64,000 bases of DNA, from positions 248,001 through 312,000 of the forward strand of contig JAQMWT010000667.1 in assembly GCA_029834535.1 (NCBI GenBank). Direction: 5' to 3'. Under the pieces are notes generated by a model, which was not told the origin of the DNA, did not search any database, and was given only the letters and a program-made list of their open reading frames with translations. The position numbers and the translations under genes are program-made. This document shows positions 19,767 through 31,400 of the stretch, piece after piece. The DNA comes from Chrysophaeum taylorii. Taxonomy: Eukaryota > Sar > Pelagophyceae > Pelagomonadales > Pelagomonadaceae. The first letter of the stretch is position 1. Every line of letters starts with the position of its first letter.

Positions 19767-19829
19767 GAGCCTCTGTCGGTGAAAAAAGAGCCTCTGTCGG
19801 TGAAAAAAGAGCCTCTGTCGGTGAAAAAA
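19767..19829. repeat. 21-base minisatellite, three perfect units
   Basis: The unit gagcctctgtcggtgaaaaaa is repeated three times without a mismatch, directly abutting the GGGA array. Confidence 0.9.
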
Positions 19830-19900
19830 GATATGGGAGCGCGCGCTGAATCAACAGCAGCTCGGAATGGTGTCGAAGGACCAGAGGCAGGCAACACGAA

Positions 19901-19904
19901 GAAG

Positions 19905-19940
<36 letters not shown>
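19901..19940. repeat. (AAG)/(CAG)n microsatellite
   Basis: gaagaag followed by about ten CAG units, between minus-strand genes and not inside a supported reading frame. Confidence 0.9.
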
Positions 19941-20055
19941 TAGTAGACTAAGCCGAGTCGTTCCGCCTCCGAGGGTTCAAGCGACGGCGGTCACAATAAT
20001 GAACAAACAACAACCTCGAGCGCCGGAGCGATGAGAATGTTAATAATCATAATAG

Positions 20056-21108
20056 TTACGCTGCCCGAGGAGTAGTGTCCGTCGGCTTGAAAAGGTCCTT
20101 GGTGACCAAAAATCTCCGTTGGATGTTGTGGACCGCGTGACGTAGGCCGTAGCGGTGGGCGGTGTGCCAGGCGCCGGGGGGATCGGAGTCGAATCGGACG
20201 AAGAGGACGGCGGCGTGCGTGAAGGGGAGGTCGTCGTAGCGTCGTTTCGCGTCCTCGTAGGTCTGGAAGTGGTCGAGTTGCCAGGCACCAAAGTTGTCGG
20301 CGACGACGGCAGCCCGGGCGACGACGGAGGCAGAGTCGACGCGTCGGGGCCCCCAAAAGTTGGATATCGCGCGGCGCGCGATGTCGTCGAACTCGGCCGC
20401 ACCGTCACCGAGACTGTGGATCCACGCCGGAACGTGGTCGACGCCGAGGGCCCCGGCAAAGACGATGCAGAACGAATTACAATTTTTGCGGAGAACGTCG
20501 TAGGAGTCTCCCGACCAGTAGGGTGCGAGCCTCAGAAGCGTATCAAAGACGTCGAGCTCTGACTTGTGCGAGAGGCCGAGGCTGATCGTCTCGCGGTACT
20601 CGTGCGGCCGGCAGCGGCGAGGGGCGCACGAGAATATGCCGCACCCCTCGACGCTCGCGCCGTAGCTCCACTCGCGGTTCCAGATCTCGATGCCCGTGTG
20701 GTACGCGCCCCCCCGCTTCATCAACACGCTGTTGAGGACCTTGGCACCGCGGAAACTAACGTCGTAAACGTGCAGCTTGGCTTCGCTCGGAAGTTCGGTC
20801 TCGTCCTCGGCGTCGCGCTCGTCGAACCCCTCCCGCACTCCTCCGCACGCGGCGAACGCCTCCTCGATCGACATCGACATCGACTCCGACTTGGGGGGAT
20901 TTTCCTCCTGCTCCGAGCTCCCCCTTAGGCGCTCGATCCAATCGCTGAGACGCCACCTCGTTGGATCATCCCACGTCGTCTGACCGCTTGGGTCTTCGTA
21001 GTAGTGACTCTGCGATGACTCGTCGTACCACCGCAGCCAGCCCTCGGGCAGCTCCTTCCCGCGCGCCGACACTCTCGACGGCCGCTGCCGCCTCAAGGAG
21101 GAGGACAT
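20056..21108 (-). CDS. WW domain plus PPPDE (DeSI-type) cysteine peptidase
   Basis: I choose the ATG at 21108 (MSSSLRRQRPS); 350 residues, no intron. A WW domain occupies about residues 20-50 (LPEGWLRWYDESSQSHYYED..GQTTWDDP, with both Trp and the Pro). A PPPDE/DUF862 fold follows at about 112-236: LHVYDVSF, the catalytic His in GGAYHTGIEI (His 137) and the catalytic Cys in LRKNCNSFCIVFAGAL (Cys 210). GCGIFSCAPRRC and a WIHSLG end lie between and after them. Family members are deSUMOylating or deubiquitinating isopeptidases. The WW domain suggests recruitment to Pro-Tyr or phospho-Ser-Pro partners, which is inference. Residues after 236 are a C-terminal extension without known similarity. Confidence 0.93.
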   Translation of the reverse strand: MSSSLRRQRPSRVSARGKELPEGWLRWYDESSQSHYYEDPSGQTTWDDPTRWRLSDWIERLRGSSEQEENPPKSESMSMSIEEAFAACGGVREGFDERDAEDETELPSEAKLHVYDVSFRGAKVLNSVLMKRGGAYHTGIEIWNREWSYGASVEGCGIFSCAPRRCRPHEYRETISLGLSHKSELDVFDTLLRLAPYWSGDSYDVLRKNCNSFCIVFAGALGVDHVPAWIHSLGDGAAEFDDIARRAISNFWGPRRVDSASVVARAAVVADNFGAWQLDHFQTYEDAKRRYDDLPFTHAAVLFVRFDSDPPGAWHTAHRYGLRHAVHNIQRRFLVTKDLFKPTDTTPRAA

Positions 21109-21192
21109 CGGGCTTCCCGAAAAACGTATCAAGTCCGTGAGTGTGTCCAACGGATCTAGGGTACAAATAGGATTCGTGCGTGTTTACGGAAT

Positions 21193-21225
21193 ATTCGAAG
21201 AAGAAGAAGAAGAAGAAGAAGAAGA
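21193..21225. repeat. (GAA)n tract immediately before a start codon
   Basis: About eleven GAA units end directly at the ATG of the NmrA-like gene at 21226, so the tract forms the 5' leader or core promoter end. Confidence 0.9.
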
Positions 21226-22077
21226 ATGGCCACCGTCGCCGTGATGACCGCGAGCTCGAATTCCGGCGCCCAGTGCGTCGAATCCCTCGTCGCGGCTGGT
21301 GCCCCGACGCGCGCCATTTTCCGAAGCGAGGAGAAGGCCGCCGCGTGCCGCGCCAAATACGGCGACGCCGTCCAAGTTGTCTCCGGCGTGAACGCCGTCA
21401 CGCTCGACGCGACCCTCGTGTCGGCCTTCGAGGGCGCCACCTTCGCCGTCATCGTGACTCCGCACTACGATTTCGCCAAGGACGCCGAGCTCACGTGCAA
21501 CATGATCAAAGCCGCTTCTCAGGCGGGGGTTTCGCACGTCGTATTCGTCGGGAGCTGGACGGTCGCCCAACCCGACTGCACCATCGCCAAACGATTCGTG
21601 CCGTCGGAGACCCTCCTCCAGACGCTTCCGATCAAGTGGACTTCGCTCCGCTCGGGCTACTTCTCAGGAAATTACGCGGCTTTGTTCCAAGGACCGCAGG
21701 TCTTCTTCCCGGACGTCGCGGTTCCCCCCGTCGATCCAAAGGACATCGGCCGCGTCGCCGCGGCTATCTGCCTCAATCCTGAGAACCACGACAAGCAGTT
21801 CTACCAGATAAGTGGCCCCGAGCAGCTCACGACTTCCCAAATCGTCGAGAAGGTCTCCAAAGCCACAGGACGCACCTTCGAGTATCACGCCGTTCCCGTT
21901 GCAGCCCTAAAACCCCCGGCCCCGCCTCTCTTCCTCATCGAGCTCCTCCAGTACATCGACGCCCACGGCCTCGTCTGCAGCCCGATCACCAAGGAGCTTA
22001 CGGGCATCCACACCTCCTTCGACGACTACCTCGCCGCCAACCTCCAGGCCTTCATGCCCCCCACCAAGGCCGACTGA
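21226..22077 (+). CDS. NmrA-like NAD(P)-binding atypical SDR
   Basis: Intronless 283-residue protein with a Rossmann beta-alpha start (MATVAVMTASSNSGAQCVESLVAAG). The usual GxxGxxG loop is altered to ASSNSG. Downstream are an arginine at the end of beta 2 (RAIFRSEEKAAA), the ATFAVIVTPH strand, VSHVVFVGSW, and LRSGYFSGNYA. The late VDPKDIGRVAAAICLNPENHDKQFYQISGPE segment is typical of NmrA/HSCARG-type proteins. Such proteins are redox sensors or quinone/isoflavone-type reductases. With a degenerate dinucleotide loop, a binding or sensing role is as likely as catalysis. No targeting sequence is visible, so it is probably cytosolic. Confidence 0.88.
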   Translation: MATVAVMTASSNSGAQCVESLVAAGAPTRAIFRSEEKAAACRAKYGDAVQVVSGVNAVTLDATLVSAFEGATFAVIVTPHYDFAKDAELTCNMIKAASQAGVSHVVFVGSWTVAQPDCTIAKRFVPSETLLQTLPIKWTSLRSGYFSGNYAALFQGPQVFFPDVAVPPVDPKDIGRVAAAICLNPENHDKQFYQISGPEQLTTSQIVEKVSKATGRTFEYHAVPVAALKPPAPPLFLIELLQYIDAHGLVCSPITKELTGIHTSFDDYLAANLQAFMPPTKAD

Positions 22078-22442
22078 GTGAATGAATGAATGAATGAATG
22101 AATGAATGACCAAGGTGTTGCACCCATCCGAGTCCTCCCTCCGCTTTCCATTTCCTTCCTGCGAGGCTTTTTTCTGGAAGCCCAACTCTCTGCCTGCGTT
22201 GTTCTCCCTGACGTGGAAATTCGCAGCTCGCCAAGTTTTGTGCTCGCGTCTTCGTTCAGACGTATGTCACGGCGGGCATCCAGCGTGGTGTGTGGACGCG
22301 CGCGCGACACGCAGCGCGGTCCTTCCTTCCTTCAGTCCTACCCGGTCTCTCTCACATCTCATGGGCTCAGTATTCTCCTTGTTGGTTTCGAGGCGTCGAA
22401 GGGCCTTCTTCTGGGTCTCCTTCGTATATTCGGATTTCCTAC
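22078..22442. other. Gap with (GAAT)n microsatellite after the NmrA-like gene
   Basis: Six to seven GAAT units (22079-22107) start at the stop codon of the upstream gene. The remaining about 330 bases are pyrimidine-rich and contain no supported gene; the 3' end of the giant minus-strand gene lies here. Confidence 0.6.
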
Positions 22443-25400
22443 TTATTCTACTTCGAGCCTCCTGGCTTCGAGGCGAAGGGCCTGCAGGCGGCGGTATGTG
22501 GCTCGAGCGTGCTTGAGGCGTAGGACGGGCGGAAAGTTAGCCTGAAAGTGGTGGGCATCGTCGAGGAGGTCCGCGTCCTGGTACTCGAGAAAGTCCTTGA
22601 GCGCAGCCTCGGGGCTGTATCGGCCGTCGACGTCGCTCAAGCATCCCACGAGGAGGTCGTGGAGGGCCTCGAGGAGCCGCGAGGGCGCCCGGGGGTCGAG
22701 GAGCTGGGGCGCGGCGCGATCGAGAACTTCTCGGAGCCCCGCAGACAGGTCGCAGGTAAAGCTGTCGAGAACGCGAGAGAGCGCGTCGGCCCCGGTGCCA
22801 GAGAGCAAGCCCTCGGCGAGCAGGACAACGCCGGCCACATCGCACAGGCTGGCGTCGCCGAGGCCGAGCTCGTCGACGTCCTCCGCGCCGAAGACGTCGA
22901 TCGCGAACTCGGCGAGAGAAGAATCGGCCGCGCGATCGAGCGTCGCGAGGACTCGGACGACGTTCTCCACGAGTCGGACCAGAGCGACAAGTCGGTCCCT
23001 GCGTCCAGCGCAGCGCTCGACGATCGCGTCCCGCAGCGTCGCCGAGAGGTGGCGGCGCTGCGGGACGGCGGCCTGGAGGCGCGCGAGGACCCCCCGCGAG
23101 TGCGCAGCGCCGAGAAAGTTGTACGACGGCAGGCAGATCTGGACCGGCTTTGCGGTGCGCAGCAGCCTTCGGCGAAGTTCGCTCTCGAGGCGCGGAAGAT
23201 CGAGGTCGGCATTTTCGAGCGCGCGCGAACGGTTGCATTCGAACAAGGCGTTTGTTAGAGGATCATCCTCCTCGGCGGCGTTTGTCACGAGAACGCGCTC
23301 CAGTATCCCGCGGGGTTCGCCGCCGCCAATCACGATCGACGTCGGCTCGCCGTCCCCCGCTACCGAGTTGTGAAGCCGCTCGAGGTGCCTGACGATGGCA
23401 ACGACGCACAGACACGGTGCGTCGATCGGTTCGCCGAAGGATGGGGGGGCTGGGAGCGAGAAAATGACGGGCGCATCCTTCGACATTGGGCGCCGCGCGG
23501 CGTAGTCCCCCCCGGCGTCGAGATCGACGCGTCGAACGTTGGTAGTTGGATCGCGCACGATAAACGGATTCGCGGAGCATTCGAACAGACGGTCGATTTG
23601 CGGCAACACGGCGTTAAACACGTCGCAATACCGCTCGAGAACGAGCTCGCCAGCCCTGCGCTCGTCCCCGTCTTTCAAGAACTGCAACGCTCGACCGTTC
23701 GAGAGATCGGATGCCTCCTCGCGGCTCAGCGGCTCGTTGTTACTCCTCCGAAGCAACAGCGCGCGCCGCAGAACGTCGAGCCAATCGATCACGGCGAGCA
23801 GGTTTGATCCCACCGTGCGCACCAGGCTGTCGTCTTCTAGGAGCATGAACGTAAGAGGATACTTTGCCTCGAAGCCACTCGTTAAGAGAGCGAGCGACCG
23901 AAGCGTCGTCTTATCCGGGCGACTGCGTCTGGGCCGCCACACTATCGACGGCGATCGCTGGTCTGGCGATACTATGTGGTCTTCGTATCGTCGCTCGCCG
24001 AGAGCGTCCAGAACAACCTGTGCGAGTTTCGCCTCGGAGGCTTGCGAGGCGCTCGCGAGCGCCGCTTTGATGGTCGCGCCCGCGTCGTTTTCGCCGAACG
24101 CCACGCATTGCGCCATGCGCTCGGCAACCTCATCTCGCGCGCTAATGCTCGGCACCCACTGAAATGCGTGAGAATGCCGACGATCGACCAACATCTCCGC
24201 GACGCGGTCCAGACTGGCGTGGCAGCGTACCGCCACTTGCTGCGCAACGTCCGTCGTCTGCGGGAAATAAGCGCATAACGCGGCGAAATCTTGAGCACTT
24301 CGCGTGAACGCGTCGATTTCGCGTCCTTTGCTTCTGCTGCTGCTGCTGCTGCTGATTTTCGTCGTCGCCCGATCGCTCAATACCGCCCGAGCGTCAGGGG
24401 ATACTGAGAGCGCCAAATGAAGCACCAGTCGAATAAAACGAACTCCGATGGGATGAAGCGCCGACGCTTTCCTTGTGGACACTAATGAGTAGTGACTGGC
24501 ATTTTCAGAGAAATAACCAGGCGCATCTGTGGAGGGCGCCGAGCCGCGCGTTTGAATCTTAGAAGGACGAGCCAACGTCTTAGCTGCGGCTGCATCGGAC
24601 ACCGGCTTATTGCCGCTTCGAGGCTCATGGGACTCCCCACCGATGGATTCCCCGCACGGACACCGACTGGCCTGCATAGGGCGGCCACACCTGCGTCGGG
24701 ACCTTTTAATAATAACTCTACGAGAGAACAAGTTCGCGCGTGCGAACGCGAATTATTATTTGTAGTAAAAGCAAGCAGCAGAGGGAAGAAAAAATAATCC
24801 CAGACTCTGGGCCGCCATACTCTCCCACAGTGTAGAGATGGCCCCTCGGACACGTATACCATTGGACGTATTGCGTTGCCATTACGTCGACGACCTGCGC
24901 AACGTCCACTGCCTCCATTGTCGGGAGATGCGAGCGCCGCTGGACAAATTCGCGAGGCGAAAATATCAAGTTGTAAAGCCAAGTGCTCCGAGAACGCAAA
25001 GAAATTGCCAGCACGTGCGTTGCTAGAGCGGGGAGATGTTTTGACGCGGCCAGTTCATCATCTTTTTCCTTTTTCGCGAGCCTCTTGCTCCGAGATGGCG
25101 TACTTTTGAGCGCTGATTCTCGCTTCTCTGGTGATGCAGGTTTCCAGGCGCTGGACACTGTTGCAATCCACTCAAGAGCCACACCAGAAATATCGCGATT
25201 GATGAACTGCTGTTGGAACCAAGCAGTCAAGTGTGTGTTCTTACAAAAGTTTGACTCGCGCAATTCTTGTCGGGTAACGGCCGACAAGACGACACTCGTT
25301 CGATCCGCTTCCGACTCGTGCGACAGTGTCTTGGCAGCGCTCGCAAGTATTTTCGAAGATGCTGCAGCACTCGATGCGTCGCACGCCCTTCTTACGAACT

Positions 25401-28400
25401 GGAGCAAAATGCCATACGTTGCGACATTGCTCGCGCACAGCGAAAACCCGTCGGCCTTATCGAGCGCTGATCGCGCCATCTCGCGTTCGTATTCGACGAG
25501 GGCTTCAACCAAACAATCGTGATCCACGCCTCTAAGCTTCATGGCAACGATGGCGAGGGCAACGGCGTACACACCACTGAACGCATAAGTAGTATGCAAC
25601 AGCTCGTTCTTGGCATCAGCACTCGGCAGCCGACTTACGGTGTTGTCGAGTCGCGACGCGAGATTTGTGAGTCGGACGTGGATATCCTCGTATATCTCTT
25701 CGTTTCTCGCAGTCTCGCAAATAAGATCGGACGCTCGCGCAATATCTCTTCGTATGGATACAACCTCAGCCAGCCTCGCAGCCAGCGCTGAGACTTCGGC
25801 ACCTTTCTCAGACAGTCGAACCATATAGGTGCCCTGGTCTTCCAAAAACTCAAGAACCCAACGAAAAAGAGGCGTGTGCTGTCGTTCAGGCGGTAACGCG
25901 CGAGGCGCACACCACGCCCACGCTACTTCGCCTATCTTGCCATCGGTACGAAGGAGATGCCCAAAGACGGAACGCCGCGCACGGCGGAACGACGCGTCGT
26001 CTGGTAGACAAGACTTCTCATCTAACACAACAGCGCATACAAGCGCAACGTGCACTTTGCCTTTGGCAAGCAAGAGCCTACACATCTGTGCAAACAACCC
26101 ACCGCCTGCGTTGATCGTTGGCGCGACACATGCCGCGACAACGCGCTCCATGATTTCGCCGCCGTCAAGTTCGCAGCAAATCAGAAAGCGAAGCGTTGTG
26201 AGAGCACCTTGAACCCACGATGGCATAAGTTCAGGTTCGCTTGCGACGACTTCATCAACAACCACTATGTCAACATCCAGCGAACGCCCGAGCGCTTCTT
26301 CGTCTTGTTGTCGCGATGTTTGCAGGACATTTTGCTGAACATTCACTAACACGCGACCCCAAGTTTGAAACTCTCCCCTCGAGCATGTCGTGCTACGCGC
26401 GAGACGACCCGTCTCCTCGAGGCACCATTCAACAACACTTTTGGTGGCCGAATGAGCTATAACGTCAATCAATTCCTGCTCTTCTAGCGGCTGGCCAGAT
26501 ACGGCCTCGATGATTGCCTCTAGTGAATTTTCTGCCGCACCTGGACACACACTCCATAAGAAGCGAACTTCTTTCAACGTTGGCTCTGCAGTCCACGCGG
26601 CGACAATGAGATTCACGACTGTCATATCCAGTTGCCTTGAGCGACAAAGGCTCGTACATGCGACTTCGTTCAAGCGTACTATCAAGTGACTCTGATCATG
26701 CGCAACGCCAAAAAGTTGCCTGAACACCACGTAATCTCTAAGCAGACGCAAATTAGCTTCATCGACTGCTCGCAACAGGCACCATTGTACTGGTTCGGTG
26801 AAGATGCTTCGCACGAGACCCTCACACATTGCTGCATTGGGAGTTCGCTGGCCGTGTGCCGATGTCATGTCGGGAGTGCTCAACGCATTCCGGGCTTGAT
26901 CGAAATTTGCCAGAATGCGCGTCGAGAAGGGATAATGACACAAATACGCACCGCGTTGCGGCGCGCAGCAAAGTTCGTCGCCACGAAGCGCGCGCTCGGC
27001 CATCAGAGTTAAGTTTTCCTGATCATACACCGCTCGATCATCCACAAAATAGCGCCAAAGCGTGCATAAGTCGAGCGATTCTGCGGTTTCTTCTCCTTTG
27101 GATTCGGCGTGCGGCCTATGAGAGCCCAGCAGAAGTGATAGATTGCCGAAAGAATCCAGAGAAGTAAGGACAGCTGCGAAGGCCCGACTCGTGAGCGTCT
27201 CTAGCGCGAGTGCCACTGAATGACGAGTAGATCCTGCCTGGAGCCTGAGCGCGAGGTCGATATGGAGCCCCACCGGCGCAGCGCGTACTATTCTAGAAAT
27301 CCCCCGACGAATCAACTCGGTCAGTCGTGTGTCGCGTAAGAGAGTCCTCGCGCCCGCCAATCTCGAACCAAAATCGTCCATATCATTGGCGCCTTGAGGA
27401 GATAGACCAAACGTAAGAGCTACTGCAGATGTGAGCGAGTGCTCGAGCTGCCGATCGAAAGCCTGCATATCGACAACCAATGCGTCGTGAAGATCTTGGC
27501 TAATCCACGTCGACGACAATGATGGGTCAGACAGCGGGCGCACGTCATCGATAAATAAAGAGCGCCAAGGCAACGACCGGAAGGTAAGGGTCCATTTGTG
27601 TCCTGCTTGATGCAACAGTAAGGCAGGAAGATGTGCAAGCACACAAATCTGCTTCAAGCCGTCATGTTTGTACGAGGTCAAAGCTTCGTCGACAACGTAG
27701 CAAATCTGCTGAACCATTCCTGGACCTACGACATCTGCAGCAAGCTGGAGAACGAGGACACCGTCGCTGCCATCAAGCAAAAACTCGGCTAGCACGCGCC
27801 GAAAAGCTTGCTCATTCATGACAAGACGACTAACTGGCACAATTCTGATGCATTCGCTACTTGTTGTCAAATGTCGAGCAGGCGATAGCGTCATCACAAG
27901 CAGCAAGGGCGCATCGGAATGCAATGATAAGAGAGCATCCAAGCTGGATCTGTCAGAAAAGTAGTCACCTGCTGTATAGGCTTCGAGCAAAAGCGTAGAG
28001 CACGACATGGCTACCGGAGTCGAGATTTCGGCCAGAAAGCTCTTTGCGCGTGATTCCAGGGTTTCGTCAATATTCCCTGCATCGTACGAGGCAAGGGCCA
28101 GGACGAGCGATGCGATGGACACATCGCTGATCGCCGCAAAACAATATTCACCTGTGTGCAGTCAACTCAAGTCGAATATACAACATTTTGTATGCCAGCC
28201 ACTCTGGAGTGAGGGCGTGAACCATGGACACTGGTGTGCACGGTCTAGCCGCGCCTGCGTCGCAACGTCATTGCTCCACGTGATGACTCGGTCTACCGCG
28301 AGCTTGAACCGAGTCTCAGAAGCTGCGATCACCGCCGGATGCAGGACAATCTTCTCGAACCGATTCAAAAGTGGCAAATCTAGCGATTTCAAAGCGCGCT

Positions 28401-31400
28401 CCTCTTCGGTGACGACCACCAGACGAAAAGTCTTGGCGACGGTGCACAGCTGGGACTTTGCCCCAAGGGCAAGTCGACTCATGCGAACCGTCTCCCCGCC
28501 TGGGAGGGTTCTCGTCACATACCGCTGGTTCATAAGATCGTAGAGTGCCTCATAAATGGTGTCGCATTCTACGAGGATCAATGTCTGACCCCTTGCCATG
28601 GCGTTTTTCACACGGTTCACACTTTCTGTGGTCTCAAACTCAGACGTATCACTTCCGACAACGTTTTGAACGTGCATCGATCCGAACAAAACTTCTGTCT
28701 GTTCCGCCCGTGCGTCCACCAAGCCAGAAGAACGCAAAATCGACAAGGCTGTGGAATCACGTGAAAGTAGCATTACGTGTCTGGCGCCGTTAATATCGTT
28801 TAAAGACGCTCGAACAAGCTCGAGCGCGCTCGGTGGAGTCGACGGCATACATCCCATGTGGGTGGTGGACTTGGCATCTCCGGATCCGTAAACATGAGCA
28901 AAAAATAAAGCGCGGATTTCCTCGAATACAGCCGAGTTCCCACCAAAGCTCCTGCCAACGGCGTGATCCAGAACACGGGGATCAAGTTGCGAAGTGCCTC
29001 GAGCTGCGCGCGCGAGGAGGTGAACAAGGCCATAAAAGTCACGCATCCCATAAAAGTAACGCCCACCAAGCTGGAGATGGTAGAGTTGGTGATAAGCTGC
29101 CGCTACGCGCGGCAGCCACTGAGCCTTCATCGTCGAGCTGCTCGTGCGTCGCAGCAGTGGCGGCGGAGGTGGGGGCTGTGGCTGCTCGGGAGATGGCGCT
29201 TTGCCGGTCGTGAAGCCAACGTCTGTTGCTGACCCTGAGATCGAGACGATGGCATTTCCCGTGGCCGCAATGTCTGACTCTGTCGGGTCCGGGCGCCTCA
29301 ACACTACAGCACGATTCATCTTGGCAGCGTCGAGGCTCCAGTTCGAGATGCCAACAATCGCCACTGGCGGCTTGGTCAAAATACCATGAAGGCACTTCAG
29401 CGGTTTATGTGGCGAAAACTCCGCAAGACCCACTTCGTCAAGCAAGAGAACCTGCGGGAATGATGAGCAATTCGTCGAGCTGTTGTGTCTATCTGCGCTG
29501 GACGTGCACTGTGCGCGTCTTTGGCGAACGTGCTTGATAGCTGCACGCAGATTTGTATTGCTGCCTACGAAACAAGGTGTTGCTCACAGTTGTGGCAGTC
29601 AGTACGGGGCTCGTGCAAACACATACACGAGAGCATAAAGAGAGCGAGCGTTTGAGGGAATGGGTTAACTTGGATGAGGGGTAAGTCGCAAGACACCGTG
29701 ACTCGTACATGATACCGTCAGATGAGCTCAGCGGGCTGCACTGATACGAGAATATTGTGACGCTAGGTAGCCCGCGCCAAAACGGGCGAGCGCTGTTTTT
29801 CCCGTTTAAGTTCGAGGAGATGATTGACAACGTAAGCGATTTCGATGTGCCAGGTCGACCAACGATGAACACTGGTACTCTAGTGAGCAAACAGACGGTT
29901 ACTGCGTACAAATTCTCTGCGAGTGCAAAATTCAAACCGATACCATCTCCAAGGTCGAATCGCCTGCATAATCGGCGCTTGGCAGTGTCGATCAGAGTCT
30001 CAATCACCCCGTCCCGCGCGAGCCTACCAAAGCCGACTTCGGAGCCCACTAGGCTTGATGTGCTATCGCGGCCTCGTGCGATCCGAATAGCCCCTCGTAT
30101 CGTTGCGAGCAGGGAAAAGCGCGCGCTTTCTGTTGGCAAACGAAAAAAGTACACCTATTGATCGATGAATCTGATGAGACGGCCTACACCTTATTGTTGA
30201 CCCTGGATTGCATACATGCACCACTCCAAGCATCGCCGTGTCGTAGAGGTCAAAGGCAGCGTCGAACGTTTTCCGCTGCTTTGTCGGAGGCTTTGTTTTG
30301 GCAAAACACACGGCGGCGAACCTATAATTGGTGGAGCTGATGAGATAGCCCACGACGACGTCCTCACTGGACTCTGGTCAGCTACCAAACCCCCAGGTCC
30401 AGAGCACGCCGGACATCTCGGAGCGAAACGGCGCTCTCATCTCCTTCGACCTCCCGCACGAGGCTTTGCGCAGCAGTGATGCACGCAGCGAGGCTTCGCT
30501 TCTCAAGCCGGGAGATGGATGAAGAACTGTGTCTATCTTCGACCATTGCGCGGATGTACGATTCCTCTTGATGCAATGCCAACGAACCGAACGAGAAAAC
30601 CTTGCGTCGAGATTTTGAACGCGGGGAAGCCACATGCACAGACACATAAGTCTCCCTTCAAGGAGATATGCAGCCGGCTACAATCAAGGCGCTCTGAAAA
30701 CAGGCAGATCGGACAACGCGCGAACAAACAGAAAACCAAGAACTCCGTAAGGATACGAAGTCCAGTAATGACGGAGCTAGTGGGTTCACGCGATACACAA
30801 GATCAACTAAATCGCGCCGCGCATCTGAACGATACGCAAAGCCGGGCATCGTCTCAGCTTCATCAGCGAGCGGGGCTCGACGTCGCCTTACAGGGTTGAT
30901 CGCGGCAATTACATGCACTCGAGGCGAGATTGGCTTCCCGTTGTTGATGCGGCGATTCGTCATCAGTTCGGCAATCAATCCCATGTGGTCGCAGCTGTTG
31001 GCTTCGTCCAAAAAGACGACAGCACTTACCAGCCCCTCTTCCCCGCCGCGCTCTTCATTACCCAAAGAAGAATAGGTCGTGTTCTGCGTCGTATCTAGGA
31101 AGGAGTGCGCCTCGGCGACGACTTGCAGAATATCCTCGGATTGCGTGCCACCGTTGCAGTCGAGTACAGACAGGCGAAATCCGACCCATTTACACAGGAC
31201 GTTGAGCAAGAATGTTTTCCCGACGCCAGCTTCGCCGACTAGAATGACGGGTAACCGAGCGCGAAGCCTGGTATAGATGTTGTGAATTTTCAACAAATTA
31301 TCCGGGGTTAGGACATATCGTCGTAGCAATCGTCTTGCGTTAACTTGGTCTCGGTGGACCCCTGTCACAAGCGCCATAGCCGCGTGAGCGTCAATCTCAG

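Larger units (their letters stand above)
19424..20055. other. Intergenic gap holding several simple repeats
   Basis: About 630 bases between two convergently or co-oriented minus genes with no supported gene. It contains an ATT run (about 19661-19678), a GGGA array, a 21-base minisatellite and an AGC array, listed separately. Confidence 0.6.
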
